Below are positions 46,399 through 54,820 of a stretch of 64,000 nucleotides of DNA, one piece after another; within the stretch, counting starts at the first letter, position 1, and each line of letters begins with the position of its first letter. Under the pieces are notes generated by a model that made no database searches, was not told where the DNA came from, and saw only the letters and a list, made by a program, of their open reading frames with translations. The position numbers and the translations under genes were made by a program. Location: the NCBI RefSeq assembly GCF_007115105.1, contig NZ_SULJ01000002.1, positions 118,044-182,043 of the forward strand, read 5' to 3'. This stretch comes from Clostridium sp. HBUAS56010. GTDB lineage: Bacteria; Bacillota; Clostridia; Lachnospirales; Lachnospiraceae.

Positions 46399-47022
46399 TT
46401 ATAAATTTCGGAAAAATTCCAAAGAATTCTCTGAAACAGAAGAAGCCTTCTCTTTTACCGACTCAGGAAGCTGGTAAAACTCTCCATGTATCCGGTACAG
46501 ATACGCCTTATGATTCAATGCCGCAGTCTTCTCAAATGGCCAGCGGATTACTGTGGGAGTCTTAAATCCCACTCCAAGTTCCAGAATCAGCAGCTTCTTA
46601 TTGAGTGTACCGGCAATCCAGCCTGTATATGCCCTCCACTGGGGAAGATATCCCTCTTCGATATAATTCTCTGCTTCAATGGTATTGCCCGTCAGCGGTG
46701 CCCCGCAATGAGGACAGATGTCGTCTGGTATCTCTCCCGGCTCCCATATATCTTTGGTACAGGATTTTTCGCACTGCCTCCAGGTCACATTGCCGCAAGG
46801 AGCTGTAATGCGGCTCTGGTCTAAAAGAGAGTTCCTGATCTCTCCGTCTGTCAGTGTGGTAACTATAAAATAATCCTTTTCACGGATCATATCTCCAAGC
46901 TTATTATAAAGAGCTTTAATTTCCTCCTGATCCTGTCCTCCCCACTCTTCTCCAATTCCAATTAAAAGTTTTTCACAGGAGTCTATCTCTTCTTTTATTT
47001 TGTCATTCCAGTTCTTTGTCAT
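46399..47022 (-). CDS. Sir2-like protein lacking the canonical NAD-binding signature
   Basis: 207 residues, no membrane segment. It resembles the C-terminal part of the Lachnospiraceae Sir2-type group. There is a four-cysteine zinc-like region (APCGN...CEKSC...CPHCGAPL) and LILELGVGFKTPTVIRWPFEKTA near residues 147-170. The usual GAGxS NAD motif is replaced by LLIGIGEEWGG. Deacetylase activity is therefore doubtful; it may be a degenerate or regulatory relative. The ribosome binding site is weak (GGCGGATAAG). Confidence 0.55.
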   Translation of the reverse strand: MTKNWNDKIKEEIDSCEKLLIGIGEEWGGQDQEEIKALYNKLGDMIREKDYFIVTTLTDGEIRNSLLDQSRITAPCGNVTWRQCEKSCTKDIWEPGEIPDDICPHCGAPLTGNTIEAENYIEEGYLPQWRAYTGWIAGTLNKKLLILELGVGFKTPTVIRWPFEKTAALNHKAYLYRIHGEFYQLPESVKEKASSVSENSLEFFRNL

Positions 47023-47169
47023 AATCTTATCCGCCTTTTATTGAAAGTCCTTATCTATTATACAACAGGGAGGATTGTAAGAAAAGACAAAAAATTCTAT
47101 TCTTGCCCCGTCCTATTAATCTATGGTATACTGAACAATGGATTTAACATAATAAAAGGAAGTAAGTGA

Positions 47170-47604
47170 ATGATGAATAAAAGAAGAAAGCTTTCTCCCT
47201 TACTGGGATTCTTTGCAGCGATTGCAGTCCTGGCACTGCTGTTAGTCGTATATAATCTGACCAGACCCGTCCCTATGGCAGGCACAAAAAACATCTCTAT
47301 TGATGTTGTTTATGAAAACGGAATCACCGAACATTACCAGACCACAACAGAAGCTCATTTTCTTCTGGAAGCACTGGAATCCATTCCGGATCTGAAACTG
47401 GAAGGAACCACCAGCCAGGAATTCGGGCTTATGGTTACAACCATCAACGGCAAGATGGCGGATTATCAGAAAGACCAGGCCTACTGGGCATTGCTGCTGC
47501 ACGGAGAGCCATGCAGCTATGGTGTCAGCCAGCAGCCGGTAAAAGATGGGGAACGATATACATTCCAGTATACCAAAGAATCGGTTAAGGATAAAAAGCA
47601 ATGA
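47170..47604 (+). CDS. DUF4430 (transcobalamin-like) membrane-anchored protein
   Basis: 144 residues. One N-terminal membrane anchor (about 12-30) is followed by a DUF4430 domain: FLLEALESIPDLKLEG, MVTTINGKMADYQKDQAYWALLLHGEP and VKDGERYTFQYT. DUF4430 resembles the C-terminal domain of transcobalamin/intrinsic factor. It overlaps the following ECF component by 4 nt (ATGA). Together they suggest capture and uptake of a small molecule, possibly a corrinoid; the ligand is inferred. Confidence 0.8.
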   Translation: MMNKRRKLSPLLGFFAAIAVLALLLVVYNLTRPVPMAGTKNISIDVVYENGITEHYQTTTEAHFLLEALESIPDLKLEGTTSQEFGLMVTTINGKMADYQKDQAYWALLLHGEPCSYGVSQQPVKDGERYTFQYTKESVKDKKQ

Positions 47605-48116
47605 ACAATTCCCGTCGGTTAAGCCCCAGGGAACTGGTTTTAGACGCGCTTCTGGCTGCTATCCTGTTTATCAGCCAGATCAGTCTTGCAGGAATCGCCA
47701 ATGTGGAACTGGTTTCCCTGTTATTAATTGTATACACATTGGTATTTAAAAAACACGTATGGCTGATCCTGTACGTGTTTGTTGCTTTGGAAGGGCTGGT
47801 CTATGGATTTGGTCTTTGGTGGTTTTCCTATTTATATGTATGGGCAATTCTCATCGCCATGGTCTCCTTTTTCTTCCGGGCAGGCACGAAGAACCCTTTT
47901 TCGGTGGCACTGCTTTCGGGCGTATTTGGAATGCTGTTCGGCTTTTTCTGTTCCCTGTCCTATGTGGTAACAGCAGGGCCGAAAGCCGCTTTTATCTGGT
48001 GGACTGCCGGAATTTTATTTGACCTGGTTCATGGAGCCGGCAATTTTATCTTAGCTCTTATTCTGTTTCGGCCTCTGCACCAGCTTCTTCACAAACTAAC
48101 ACGTATTCACTCATAA
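47601..48116 (+). CDS. ECF transporter substrate-binding (S) component-like membrane protein
   Basis: 171 residues and about five to six membrane helices; the RELVLDALLAAILFISQISLAG start is typical of ECF S components. It would bind a vitamin-like substrate and share the EcfA/T module encoded elsewhere. Coupled to the DUF4430 gene by a 4-nt overlap; rlmI starts 17 bp downstream on the same strand. Confidence 0.75.
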   Translation: MNNSRRLSPRELVLDALLAAILFISQISLAGIANVELVSLLLIVYTLVFKKHVWLILYVFVALEGLVYGFGLWWFSYLYVWAILIAMVSFFFRAGTKNPFSVALLSGVFGMLFGFFCSLSYVVTAGPKAAFIWWTAGILFDLVHGAGNFILALILFRPLHQLLHKLTRIHS

Positions 48117-48132
48117 AAAGGAGTAAGCATTT

Positions 48133-49338
48133 ATGGAATCAGCAATTGCAAAAGTAAAAAAAGGGGAAGCTCGCGCCTTAAAAGCAGGCGGTATGTGGAT
48201 TTATGACAACGAGATTGATACCATTACCGGAGATTTTACAAACGGAGATATCATAGCTGTAGAAGATTTTGACGGTTATTCCCTGGGAAAAGGTTTTATT
48301 AATACCAATTCTAAAATCGCCATCCGCATGATGACCCGAAAAAAAGATACAGAGATTAATGAAGCATTTCTGGAAATGCGGGTGCGCAATGCCTGGGAAT
48401 ACCGAAAAACCACAACAGACACCGACAGCTGCCGCATTATCTTTGGGGAAGCTGACTTTCTTCCCGGGATTGTTATTGATAAATTCGCAGACGTACTGGT
48501 GGTAGAATCCCTTGCGCTTGGAATCGACCGGATGAAGCCTGTTATTTTAGAGATTTTAAAGAAAGTTCTGGCAGAAGACGGTATCAATGTGCGGGGCATC
48601 TACGAACGAAGTGACGCCAAAGTCCGCCTTTTAGAAGGGCTGGAACGGGTAAAAGGCTTTATTGGAGAACCCTTTGATACCAAAGTGGAGATTACAGAGA
48701 ATGGTGTTAAATACTTAGTCGATGTTCAGGACGGGCAGAAAACAGGATTCTTCCTTGACCAGAAGTATAACCGGCTTGCCATGCAGAGAATCTGCAAAGG
48801 GAAAAAGGTCTTAGACTGCTTTACCCATACCGGCTCTTTTGCCTTAAATTCCGGATATGCAGGAGCAGAGGAAGTTCTTGGCGTGGATGCTTCCGAACTT
48901 GGTGTTGCACAGGCAATGGAGAATGCCCGTATAAATAACCTGTCTGACCGGGTTACTTTCCAGTGTGCCGATGTATTCGAACTTCTTCCTGAGCTGGAGA
49001 AAAAGGGAGAACAATTCGATGTGGTGATTCTGGATCCGCCCGCTTTTACAAAATCCAGAAATTCCGTTAAAAACGCAGTCAAAGGTTACCGGGAGATTAA
49101 TCTCAGGGGCATGAAGCTGGTCCGGGACGGCGGCTATTTAGCTACCTGTTCCTGCTCCCATTTCATGACTCCCGAACTCTTTACCAAAACCATACGGGAA
49201 GCCGCCACAAGCGTCCACAGACGTCTCCGTCAGGTAGAATACCGTACCCAGGCAGCCGACCATCCTATTTTGTGGGCAGGTGAAGAAACTTCTTATTATT
49301 TAAAATTCTATATCTTCCAGATTTGTGAAGAAAAATAA
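48133..49338 (+). CDS. rlmI: Class I rRNA (cytosine-C5-)methyltransferase, RlmI-like
   Basis: 401 residues. An N-terminal PUA domain (about 1-80; KVKKGEARALKAGGMWIYDNEI) and a RlmI-type middle domain precede the SAM-binding Rossmann fold. The latter reads VLDCFTHTGSFALNSGYAGAEEVLGVD, followed by VILDPPAFTKSRNSV and the catalytic-type Cys in YLATCSCSHFM. It probably methylates 23S rRNA. AAGGAG precedes the ATG. Confidence 0.88.
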   Translation: MESAIAKVKKGEARALKAGGMWIYDNEIDTITGDFTNGDIIAVEDFDGYSLGKGFINTNSKIAIRMMTRKKDTEINEAFLEMRVRNAWEYRKTTTDTDSCRIIFGEADFLPGIVIDKFADVLVVESLALGIDRMKPVILEILKKVLAEDGINVRGIYERSDAKVRLLEGLERVKGFIGEPFDTKVEITENGVKYLVDVQDGQKTGFFLDQKYNRLAMQRICKGKKVLDCFTHTGSFALNSGYAGAEEVLGVDASELGVAQAMENARINNLSDRVTFQCADVFELLPELEKKGEQFDVVILDPPAFTKSRNSVKNAVKGYREINLRGMKLVRDGGYLATCSCSHFMTPELFTKTIREAATSVHRRLRQVEYRTQAADHPILWAGEETSYYLKFYIFQICEEK

Positions 49339-49396
49339 AAAGGATTCCACAACGCTCCGATGCAGATCTGCTGGAGCGTTGTGTGAACCCTTTTTT
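49337..49396. terminator. Bidirectional intrinsic terminator
   Basis: A CACAACGCTCC (49348-49358) / GGAGCGTTGTG (49373-49383) stem within A-rich and T-rich flanks, between rlmI and the convergent deacetylase gene. Confidence 0.85.
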
Positions 49397-49407
49397 GTTA
49401 AACCTGT

Positions 49408-50379
49408 TTATTTTCGAAATTGCGAATAGACCCCTCCAGGCACAACGCCTCCCCGGTACTGAGCCATCTCACTGACCGTGACCATCTGATATCCCGCCTC
49501 TGCAAGACGAGGAATAATCTCAAGAGCAGCCGCTCCGCTCTGGGAATACAATTCGTGCATCAGAACAATATCTCCATCCTTAACTTTGCTCATAACCGCC
49601 TGCACACTCTTTTGCGCATTCCGCGTCTTCCAGTCCAAAGTATCAATGCTCCACATAATAATAGGCTGTTTTACATTTGCAAGAACTGTACTGTTCTTAA
49701 GTCCTCCCGGAAGTCTTACCAGCGCCGGTCTTGTTCCCGTAACGGCGAATACTGCATCGTTGCACAGGTTAATCTGTCTCTGGATCTGTGCTGCACTTAG
49801 TTTTGTTAAATATTTATGTTCATAAGTATGATTCCCGATCTCATGTCCTTCCGCTACCATGCGGTTAAGCTCGGTCTTATATGAAGCCGCCCTGTTTCCT
49901 ACGATAAAAAAGGTTGCCTTTCCGCCATACTGTGCCAGACAATCCATAATCTGATTTCCAACAGGTGCATAAGGTCCGTCATCAAAGGTCAGAGCCACCA
50001 TAGGTTTTGATGGGTCAATCTGTCTTCCTGCAGGCTGGGTTTCTGCCTGTCCGCTTTCCTCAGAAGATGTCTCCTGGGGTTCCCCCTTTGTTTCCTCTGT
50101 GGTTTCCTTTTCTCCAGAAGTTTCCTCCTGGGCAGTTTCCTTCTCTTCTTTGGTCGCCTCTTCCGCCTTACCTGGCTTCTCGGAAACATTTCCGTTCTCA
50201 TCTACCCACCTTGCAACTCCAGGCCCCAGATTTTCATCAATCCAGCCGCTTCGTATCCCAGTTCCATCAGGAGCCGGAGCCGTCTCATCTGCCATTGACG
50301 AAAACGGAACTGCAGGTACAAACGCAATCACAAGCGTAACTGCCATTAAAATACTGATCCATTGTAAAAATCGTTTCAT
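49408..50379 (-). CDS. Secreted polysaccharide deacetylase (peptidoglycan/chitin type)
   Basis: 323 residues. A signal peptide or anchor (about 1-30) and a Glu/Thr-rich linker (about 60-110) lead to a NodB domain. It has TFDDGP, the metal-binding HTYEHKYLT (HxxxH), RLPGG and the late motif DIVLMHELY. It should deacetylate cell-wall N-acetylglucosamine or a related polymer outside the cell. ATG 50379 follows GAGGAGG; ten further codons upstream are open but cover that site. Confidence 0.92.
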   Translation of the reverse strand: MKRFLQWISILMAVTLVIAFVPAVPFSSMADETAPAPDGTGIRSGWIDENLGPGVARWVDENGNVSEKPGKAEEATKEEKETAQEETSGEKETTEETKGEPQETSSEESGQAETQPAGRQIDPSKPMVALTFDDGPYAPVGNQIMDCLAQYGGKATFFIVGNRAASYKTELNRMVAEGHEIGNHTYEHKYLTKLSAAQIQRQINLCNDAVFAVTGTRPALVRLPGGLKNSTVLANVKQPIIMWSIDTLDWKTRNAQKSVQAVMSKVKDGDIVLMHELYSQSGAAALEIIPRLAEAGYQMVTVSEMAQYRGGVVPGGVYSQFRK

Positions 50380-50549
50380 TCTCTTTCCCTCCTCTGCCTG
50401 TCTCTCCATTCTACTATACAGGAAAGAATGGAATATGAAAAGTGTATTAAGGGATATCTTCGGATTTACAAGAAAAATTTAAGAAAGAATTAGGAAAAAG
50501 TGCATGGATTATAGGAAAACCACCATACTAAGATTGGAGGTGATAGAAC

Positions 50550-50723
50550 ATGAGCCCAAAGGAATTAATCTATATTGAAGATGCTCTCGGACATGAAAAA
50601 TTTTTAAAAACACAGTTCCAGGATGCAGCACAGAATCTTCAGGACCCTGAACTGAAATCATGCGTGCAGGAATACATGCAGAAGCATCAGCAGATCTTTG
50701 ACAGTTTTTATAACTTAGTGTAA
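50550..50723 (+). CDS. Small CotF-like spore coat protein
   Basis: 57 residues: SPKELIYIEDALGHEKFLK followed by a helical segment with CVQEYMQKHQQIFDSFYNLV. This is the helical pattern of the Coat_F ferritin-like family in its short form. TTGGAGGTGATAG precedes the ATG. The partner coat gene starts 14 nt downstream, so they are a pair. Confidence 0.75.
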   Translation: MSPKELIYIEDALGHEKFLKTQFQDAAQNLQDPELKSCVQEYMQKHQQIFDSFYNLV

Positions 50724-50736
50724 GGAGGAACCGCAA

Positions 50737-50982
50737 ATGGATGACAAGTGTATCATGGAAAACCTGCTTAACACCACCAAAGGTGTGTGTGATCTTTATA
50801 TGCACGGAACCATTGAATCCGCTACCATGAATGTGCACCAGACTTTTGATAACGCTTTAAAAGAAAGTCTGTGCATGCAGGACAGTATTTATAAAAAAAT
50901 GTCCGCAAAGGGATGGTATCCCACAGAACAGGCAGAACAGCAGAAAATAACAAAAGTTAAAAATCAGTACGCTGGAATGTAA
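50737..50982 (+). CDS. Coat F-domain spore coat protein
   Basis: 81 residues. The CotF-like core runs MENLLNTTKGVCDLYMHGTIESAT...MQDSIYKKMSAKGWYPTEQ. Members are structural proteins of the spore coat. TAAGGAGG, overlapping the stop of the previous gene, precedes the ATG. Confidence 0.85.
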   Translation: MDDKCIMENLLNTTKGVCDLYMHGTIESATMNVHQTFDNALKESLCMQDSIYKKMSAKGWYPTEQAEQQKITKVKNQYAGM

Positions 50983-51021
50983 TGGTAATGGGCTGATCCC
51001 GAAAGGAATCAGCCCATTGTT

Positions 51022-52473
51022 TTAATGTCTGTGCATTGGAACCGTTTCAAGTCCCTGACTCTTTAAATTCTCATGTACTTCTCTGGCGTCCGCCTGACCG
51101 ATTAACAGATCACGGGCCTTTTTTGCCTCATTTTCATTCTTAAATCTTGCAGGACCGCCTACACAGCCTCCGGTACAAACCATGCCTTCCACAAAATCTT
51201 CCGGCAATTTGCCAACTTTCAACAGCATCAGTGCTTTCTTACATTCTGCTGCACCGTTGCACTTCATTACCTTAATATCCGTATTCTGCTCTGTCTCTTT
51301 TAAACATTCCAAAACAGCCGCGGTTACACCGCCTCCATTCCCAAAACGTTTTCCAAATACAGATGCCTGCTGATATGTATTCTCTTCCGGCTCTAAATCA
51401 ACGCCTTTTGCCTGCATCATGGCATATGCTTCCCCAAGTGTCAGAACAAAGTCCGCATTGCCCTTTACATTGGGGTCCAGATTCTCACTCTTCTTTGCAA
51501 TACATGGTCCGATAAATACCGTTACTGTCTCAGGATCCTGTTCCTTTAACATTCTGGATACCGCACACATCGGAGATACGGTGGTGGACATGTTATCAAG
51601 AAGTGTTGGATAATGCTGTTTGATCATATTTACAAAAGCCGGACAGCAGGAAGTGGTCATCTTCTTTCCTTCCTTATAAGCTTCTGACCATTCTGCCGCT
51701 TCTGCTGCTGCAGTTAAGTCACCGCCCAAAGCAACCTCAACCATGTCCGCAAATCCGATCTTCTTCAACGCAGTCTTCCAGCTTGCCATGGTAATATCCG
51801 GTCCGTACTGTCCTTCTGTAGCCGGAGCAACCATTGCAACCACCTTTTTTCCTGCCTGAATCTGACGAATTACATCTGTTAAAAAGGTCTTGGTTCCGAT
51901 TGCGCCGAATGGACAGCCTGTAACACAGGCTCCGCACTGGATACATTTCTTTTCATCAATTACAACAATGCTGTTCTCATCCATGGTAATGGCATTGACC
52001 GGGCAGCTCTTCCTGCATGGACGTGTTAAGTCTGCAATTGCATTGTAAGGACAAGCCTGGGAGCACTTTCCGCATTCCTTACATTTTTCCGGATCAATAT
52101 GAGCACGGTCATGTCCCATGGTAATCGCACCAAAGTTACAGGAATTCTGACATGCTTTTCCCATACAAAGCTGACAGTTGTCCGTCACCACATAACGGGC
52201 AATAGGGCAGCCTTCACAGGCAGAGTTAATAACCTGAACAATATTGGGAGTGTCCTTACCGCTTGGACAGATCCCCTCCGCAAGTCTTACCCTTTCCCGG
52301 ATAATCTCTCGTTCTCTATAGATACAGCATCTAAACTGAGCCTTGGGACCAGGAATAATGTGATAGGGAATCTCGTTTTTGTTCTCTTCTATTTTGTCCT
52401 CCCATACAAGCTTTGCCACTTCCAGTAATACCTGATGAGTGATACGTTGCAATGTTGCGTCATTCGTTGCCAT
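51022..52473 (-). CDS. Monomeric [FeFe] hydrogenase, group B-like
   Basis: 483 residues. The N-terminal part (about 85-215) has several ferredoxin-type CxxCxxC clusters, including CQLCMGKACQNSC, CKECGKCSQACP and CIQCGACVTGCP. The H-cluster domain carries TTSCCPAF, GPCIAKKSE and CTGGCVGGP. TSCCPAF and the CxxxC-type last motif match group B enzymes rather than the TSCCPxW of group A. It would evolve or take up H2 with ferredoxin; some group B members may be sensory. The start is ATG 52473 after GGAGGAAG. A leader with promoter and terminator lies upstream. Confidence 0.87.
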   Translation of the reverse strand: MATNDATLQRITHQVLLEVAKLVWEDKIEENKNEIPYHIIPGPKAQFRCCIYREREIIRERVRLAEGICPSGKDTPNIVQVINSACEGCPIARYVVTDNCQLCMGKACQNSCNFGAITMGHDRAHIDPEKCKECGKCSQACPYNAIADLTRPCRKSCPVNAITMDENSIVVIDEKKCIQCGACVTGCPFGAIGTKTFLTDVIRQIQAGKKVVAMVAPATEGQYGPDITMASWKTALKKIGFADMVEVALGGDLTAAAEAAEWSEAYKEGKKMTTSCCPAFVNMIKQHYPTLLDNMSTTVSPMCAVSRMLKEQDPETVTVFIGPCIAKKSENLDPNVKGNADFVLTLGEAYAMMQAKGVDLEPEENTYQQASVFGKRFGNGGGVTAAVLECLKETEQNTDIKVMKCNGAAECKKALMLLKVGKLPEDFVEGMVCTGGCVGGPARFKNENEAKKARDLLIGQADAREVHENLKSQGLETVPMHRH

Positions 52474-52598
52474 AATCTTCCTCCTGCTACTGCCACTGCT
52501 GTGGCATGTGAATATTCTACTTACTTCATAATATGTGATTGTAACCCTTTTACCCGTATTCCTGTAAATTTTTCCGGGAAAGCTGACCATGCCCCCCG

Positions 52599-52648
52599 AA
52601 AAAAGCGCCCTTTACCGGCGCCGTCATGTATTTGTTGCATTCAGGGCG
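52599..52648 (-). terminator. Leader terminator/attenuator upstream of the hydrogenase gene
   Basis: On the minus strand CGCCCT (52643-52648) can pair with AGGGCG (52606-52611), followed by six U. A competing GCGCC/GGCGC hairpin uses the same 3' part. It lies about 25 nt past the promoter at 52673-52701 and 126 nt before the gene. No known riboswitch consensus was recognised. Confidence 0.55.
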
Positions 52649-52672
52649 TGTATACAATCCCTTTATTCGACT

Positions 52673-52701
52673 ATTATCGCATATTCACGTTGGGTTATCA
52701 A
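52673..52701 (-). promoter_or_regulatory. Promoter upstream of the hydrogenase leader
   Basis: On the minus strand, -35 TTGATA (52696-52701) and -10 GATAAT (52673-52678) are separated by 17 bp. Confidence 0.7.
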
Positions 52702-52736
52702 TAAATTTTCACCGATTAGGTGTACTTTTTAACATG

Positions 52737-52768
52737 CAAAAGGACCGGCATCTCATCCGGTCCCTGCT
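52737..52768 (-). terminator. Intrinsic terminator of the purine nucleoside phosphorylase gene
   Basis: A GGACCGG / CCGGTCC stem followed by TTTT on the minus strand, just behind the stop codon. Confidence 0.8.
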
Positions 52769-52769
52769 T

Positions 52770-53600
52770 TTATCTCTTTGCCAGCTTTGTAATGGAAGCT
52801 GTAATCAGTTTTTTGAACAGCGGTGCCACCCGGTCTGCTGTTTCCTGCACTTCTGTATGGCTTAATGGTTCTTTTGTAATTCCGCATGCCATATTGGTGA
52901 TACAGGAGATTCCGCAGACTTTCATCCCCATGTGATTGGCGGCAAGCGCCTCACATGCAGTACTCATTCCAACTGCATCGGCACCCAGAATCCGACACAT
53001 CTGGACTTCTGACGGAGATTCATATGCAGGACCGGAAAGCTGCATGTACACTCCTTCTTTCATCTCAATGCCTTCTTCTTTGGCAGCTTCTTTGATGATT
53101 TTTCGAAGGTCCCTGTTATAAATATCGCTCATATCAGGAAATCTGGGTCCCAGCTCATCTATGTTTTCACCGATTAAAGGAGAAGGGACAAAGCTTGCAA
53201 TCTGGTCTTTAATCAGCATGAAATCCCCTGGCTTATAATCTTTATTCACACCGCCGGAAGCATTGGTAAGAAATAAGACTCTGGCTCCTAAAAGCCCCAT
53301 CAGTCTGGCAGGAAGCACCACATCAGTCATGGGATATCCCTCATAATAATGAACCCGTCCCTGCATAATCACAACCGGAACCTGATTGACATAACCAAAG
53401 ATAAATCTTCCCTTATGTCCGGCTACGGTTGATACAGGAAATCCTTCTATCTCTTTATAATCAATGGTAGAAACTACCTCAATCTCTTCTGCATACTCTC
53501 CAAGACCGGAACCAAGGATCAGTGCAACTTCCGGTACGAAATCTGTCTTTTCCCGGACACTTTTTAAACAATTCTGTAATTTTTCATATACCTGATTCAT
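52770..53600 (-). CDS. Purine-nucleoside phosphorylase
   Basis: 276 residues, the trimeric (PunA-like) class. Recognisable are ALILGSGLGEYAEEIE, the phosphate-site MQGRVHYYEGYPM, FLTNASGGVNKDYKPGDFMLI, and EVQMCRILGADAVGMSTACEALAANHMGM. It cleaves inosine/guanosine with phosphate. ATG 53600 follows GGGAGAAAG; 12 further codons upstream are less likely. Confidence 0.94.
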   Translation of the reverse strand: MNQVYEKLQNCLKSVREKTDFVPEVALILGSGLGEYAEEIEVVSTIDYKEIEGFPVSTVAGHKGRFIFGYVNQVPVVIMQGRVHYYEGYPMTDVVLPARLMGLLGARVLFLTNASGGVNKDYKPGDFMLIKDQIASFVPSPLIGENIDELGPRFPDMSDIYNRDLRKIIKEAAKEEGIEMKEGVYMQLSGPAYESPSEVQMCRILGADAVGMSTACEALAANHMGMKVCGISCITNMACGITKEPLSHTEVQETADRVAPLFKKLITASITKLAKR

Positions 53601-53691
53601 ATGATTTCTTTCTCCCTTCACATTCCTGTTTTTCAAATTAACACAGGTATTCTCAGTATATCACAAATTCCCCGGTCTCTGCATCCACATT

Positions 53692-53721
53692 TTGACAAAT
53701 CCCTCTTGCCGGTGCTATACT
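53692..53721 (+). promoter_or_regulatory. Promoter of the SsuA/ThiY-like ABC operon
   Basis: TTGACA (53692-53697) and TATACT (53716-53721), 18 bp apart. The transcript would start near 53728 and have a leader of only about 40 nt. Confidence 0.8.
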
Positions 53722-53733
53722 AAGGCAGACAAT

Positions 53734-53765
53734 GCCTTCTAAAAGAAGGCGTTTTTAGAAGGAGG
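53734..53765 (+). promoter_or_regulatory. Leader with two mutually exclusive hairpins over the ribosome binding site
   Basis: Hairpin A pairs GCCTTC (53734-53739) with GAAGGC (53745-53750), followed by U5. Hairpin B pairs CCTTCTAAAA (53735-53744) with TTTTAGAAGG (53753-53762), which covers part of the AAGGAGG site. They share the same 5' arm, so only one can form. Confidence 0.55.
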
Positions 53766-53769
53766 AATT

Positions 53770-54819
53770 ATGATGAAAAAAACACGATTATTATGTGCAG
53801 TTTTTGCTATGGTAACTGCATTACTTGCCGGCTGTGCCGGAACTGCCGCATCGGATTCTAACGGCGATACGCCAGAAGAGATGAAGGTCCAGGCAGAATC
53901 CGCATCCACCCAGCAAACAGAACCCTACACTTTAAAAATAGGTTCCTTAAAAGGTCCTACTTCCATGGGACTGGTTCCGCTAATGGATAATGCCAGACAA
54001 GGTTCATCCAAAGGTTCTTATGACTTTACCATGGTCACCGGTGCAGATGAACTTCTTGGAAAAATAATGAAAAATGAGTTGGATGCCGCACTGGTTCCCG
54101 CCAACATGGCTTCCATTCTTTATGAAAAAACAAACCATGAAATCACAGTTCTTGATATTAACACTCTGGGTGTCCTTTACGGAATCTCTTCCGACAAATC
54201 CATTGAATCCGTTTCGGACTTAAAAGGGAAAACCGTATACCTTACTGGAAAAGGAACCACACCGGATTATGTCCTGCGCCATGTACTAAAAGCCAATGGC
54301 CTGACAACCGATGATGTGACTTTAGAATACAAATCCGAACCTGCAGAAGTGGTTTCTACCTTAAAAGAGAAACCAGATGCCATCGGACTGCTCCCACAGC
54401 CTTTTGTAACCGTTGCCCTGGCTCAAAATGACAGCTTAAGCATTGTATTAGATATGACAAAAGAATGGGATGCAAAAGCAGGGGAAGACGGAGGAAGCCT
54501 TGTTACTGGTGTCACAATCTGCCGCAATGATGTTTTAAAGGAACACAAAGACGCCATTGACACATTTTTGTCCGAACATAAAGCTTCTGCTGAATTTGTC
54601 AATTCCAATCCTGGGGAAGCTGCTGTTTCCATTGCTTCTGCAGGAATCATAGAGAAAGCACTCATTGCAGAAAAAGCCATTCCGTATTGCAGCATCACTT
54701 ATGTGGATGGAGAACATATGAAATCTCTTTTAAGCGGTTACTTAAAGGTTCTCTACGAGATGGACGCTGCTTCTGTAGGCGGTACACTGCCTGATGACAG
54801 CTTCTATTATATGCCTTAA
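53770..54819 (+). CDS. ABC transporter substrate-binding lipoprotein (SsuA/ThiY/NMT1-like)
   Basis: 349 residues with a lipobox (LLAGC, Cys22) and a two-lobed type II binding fold. LKIGSLKGPTSMGLVPLM, GKIMKNELDAALVPANMASILYEK and LKGKTVYLTGKGTTPDYVLRHVLKANGL match the NMT1/SsuA group. It would bind a small organic anion such as a sulfonate or a pyrimidine; the sequence does not decide. It is first in a three-gene operon, with the ATG after GAAGGAGG. Confidence 0.85.
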   Translation: MMKKTRLLCAVFAMVTALLAGCAGTAASDSNGDTPEEMKVQAESASTQQTEPYTLKIGSLKGPTSMGLVPLMDNARQGSSKGSYDFTMVTGADELLGKIMKNELDAALVPANMASILYEKTNHEITVLDINTLGVLYGISSDKSIESVSDLKGKTVYLTGKGTTPDYVLRHVLKANGLTTDDVTLEYKSEPAEVVSTLKEKPDAIGLLPQPFVTVALAQNDSLSIVLDMTKEWDAKAGEDGGSLVTGVTICRNDVLKEHKDAIDTFLSEHKASAEFVNSNPGEAAVSIASAGIIEKALIAEKAIPYCSITYVDGEHMKSLLSGYLKVLYEMDAASVGGTLPDDSFYYMP

Positions 54820-54820
54820 T

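Noticed and set aside
53640..53770. TPP riboswitch before a ThiY-like binding protein
   Set aside because: The promoter leaves a leader of only about 40 nt and no TPP-box sequences are present.
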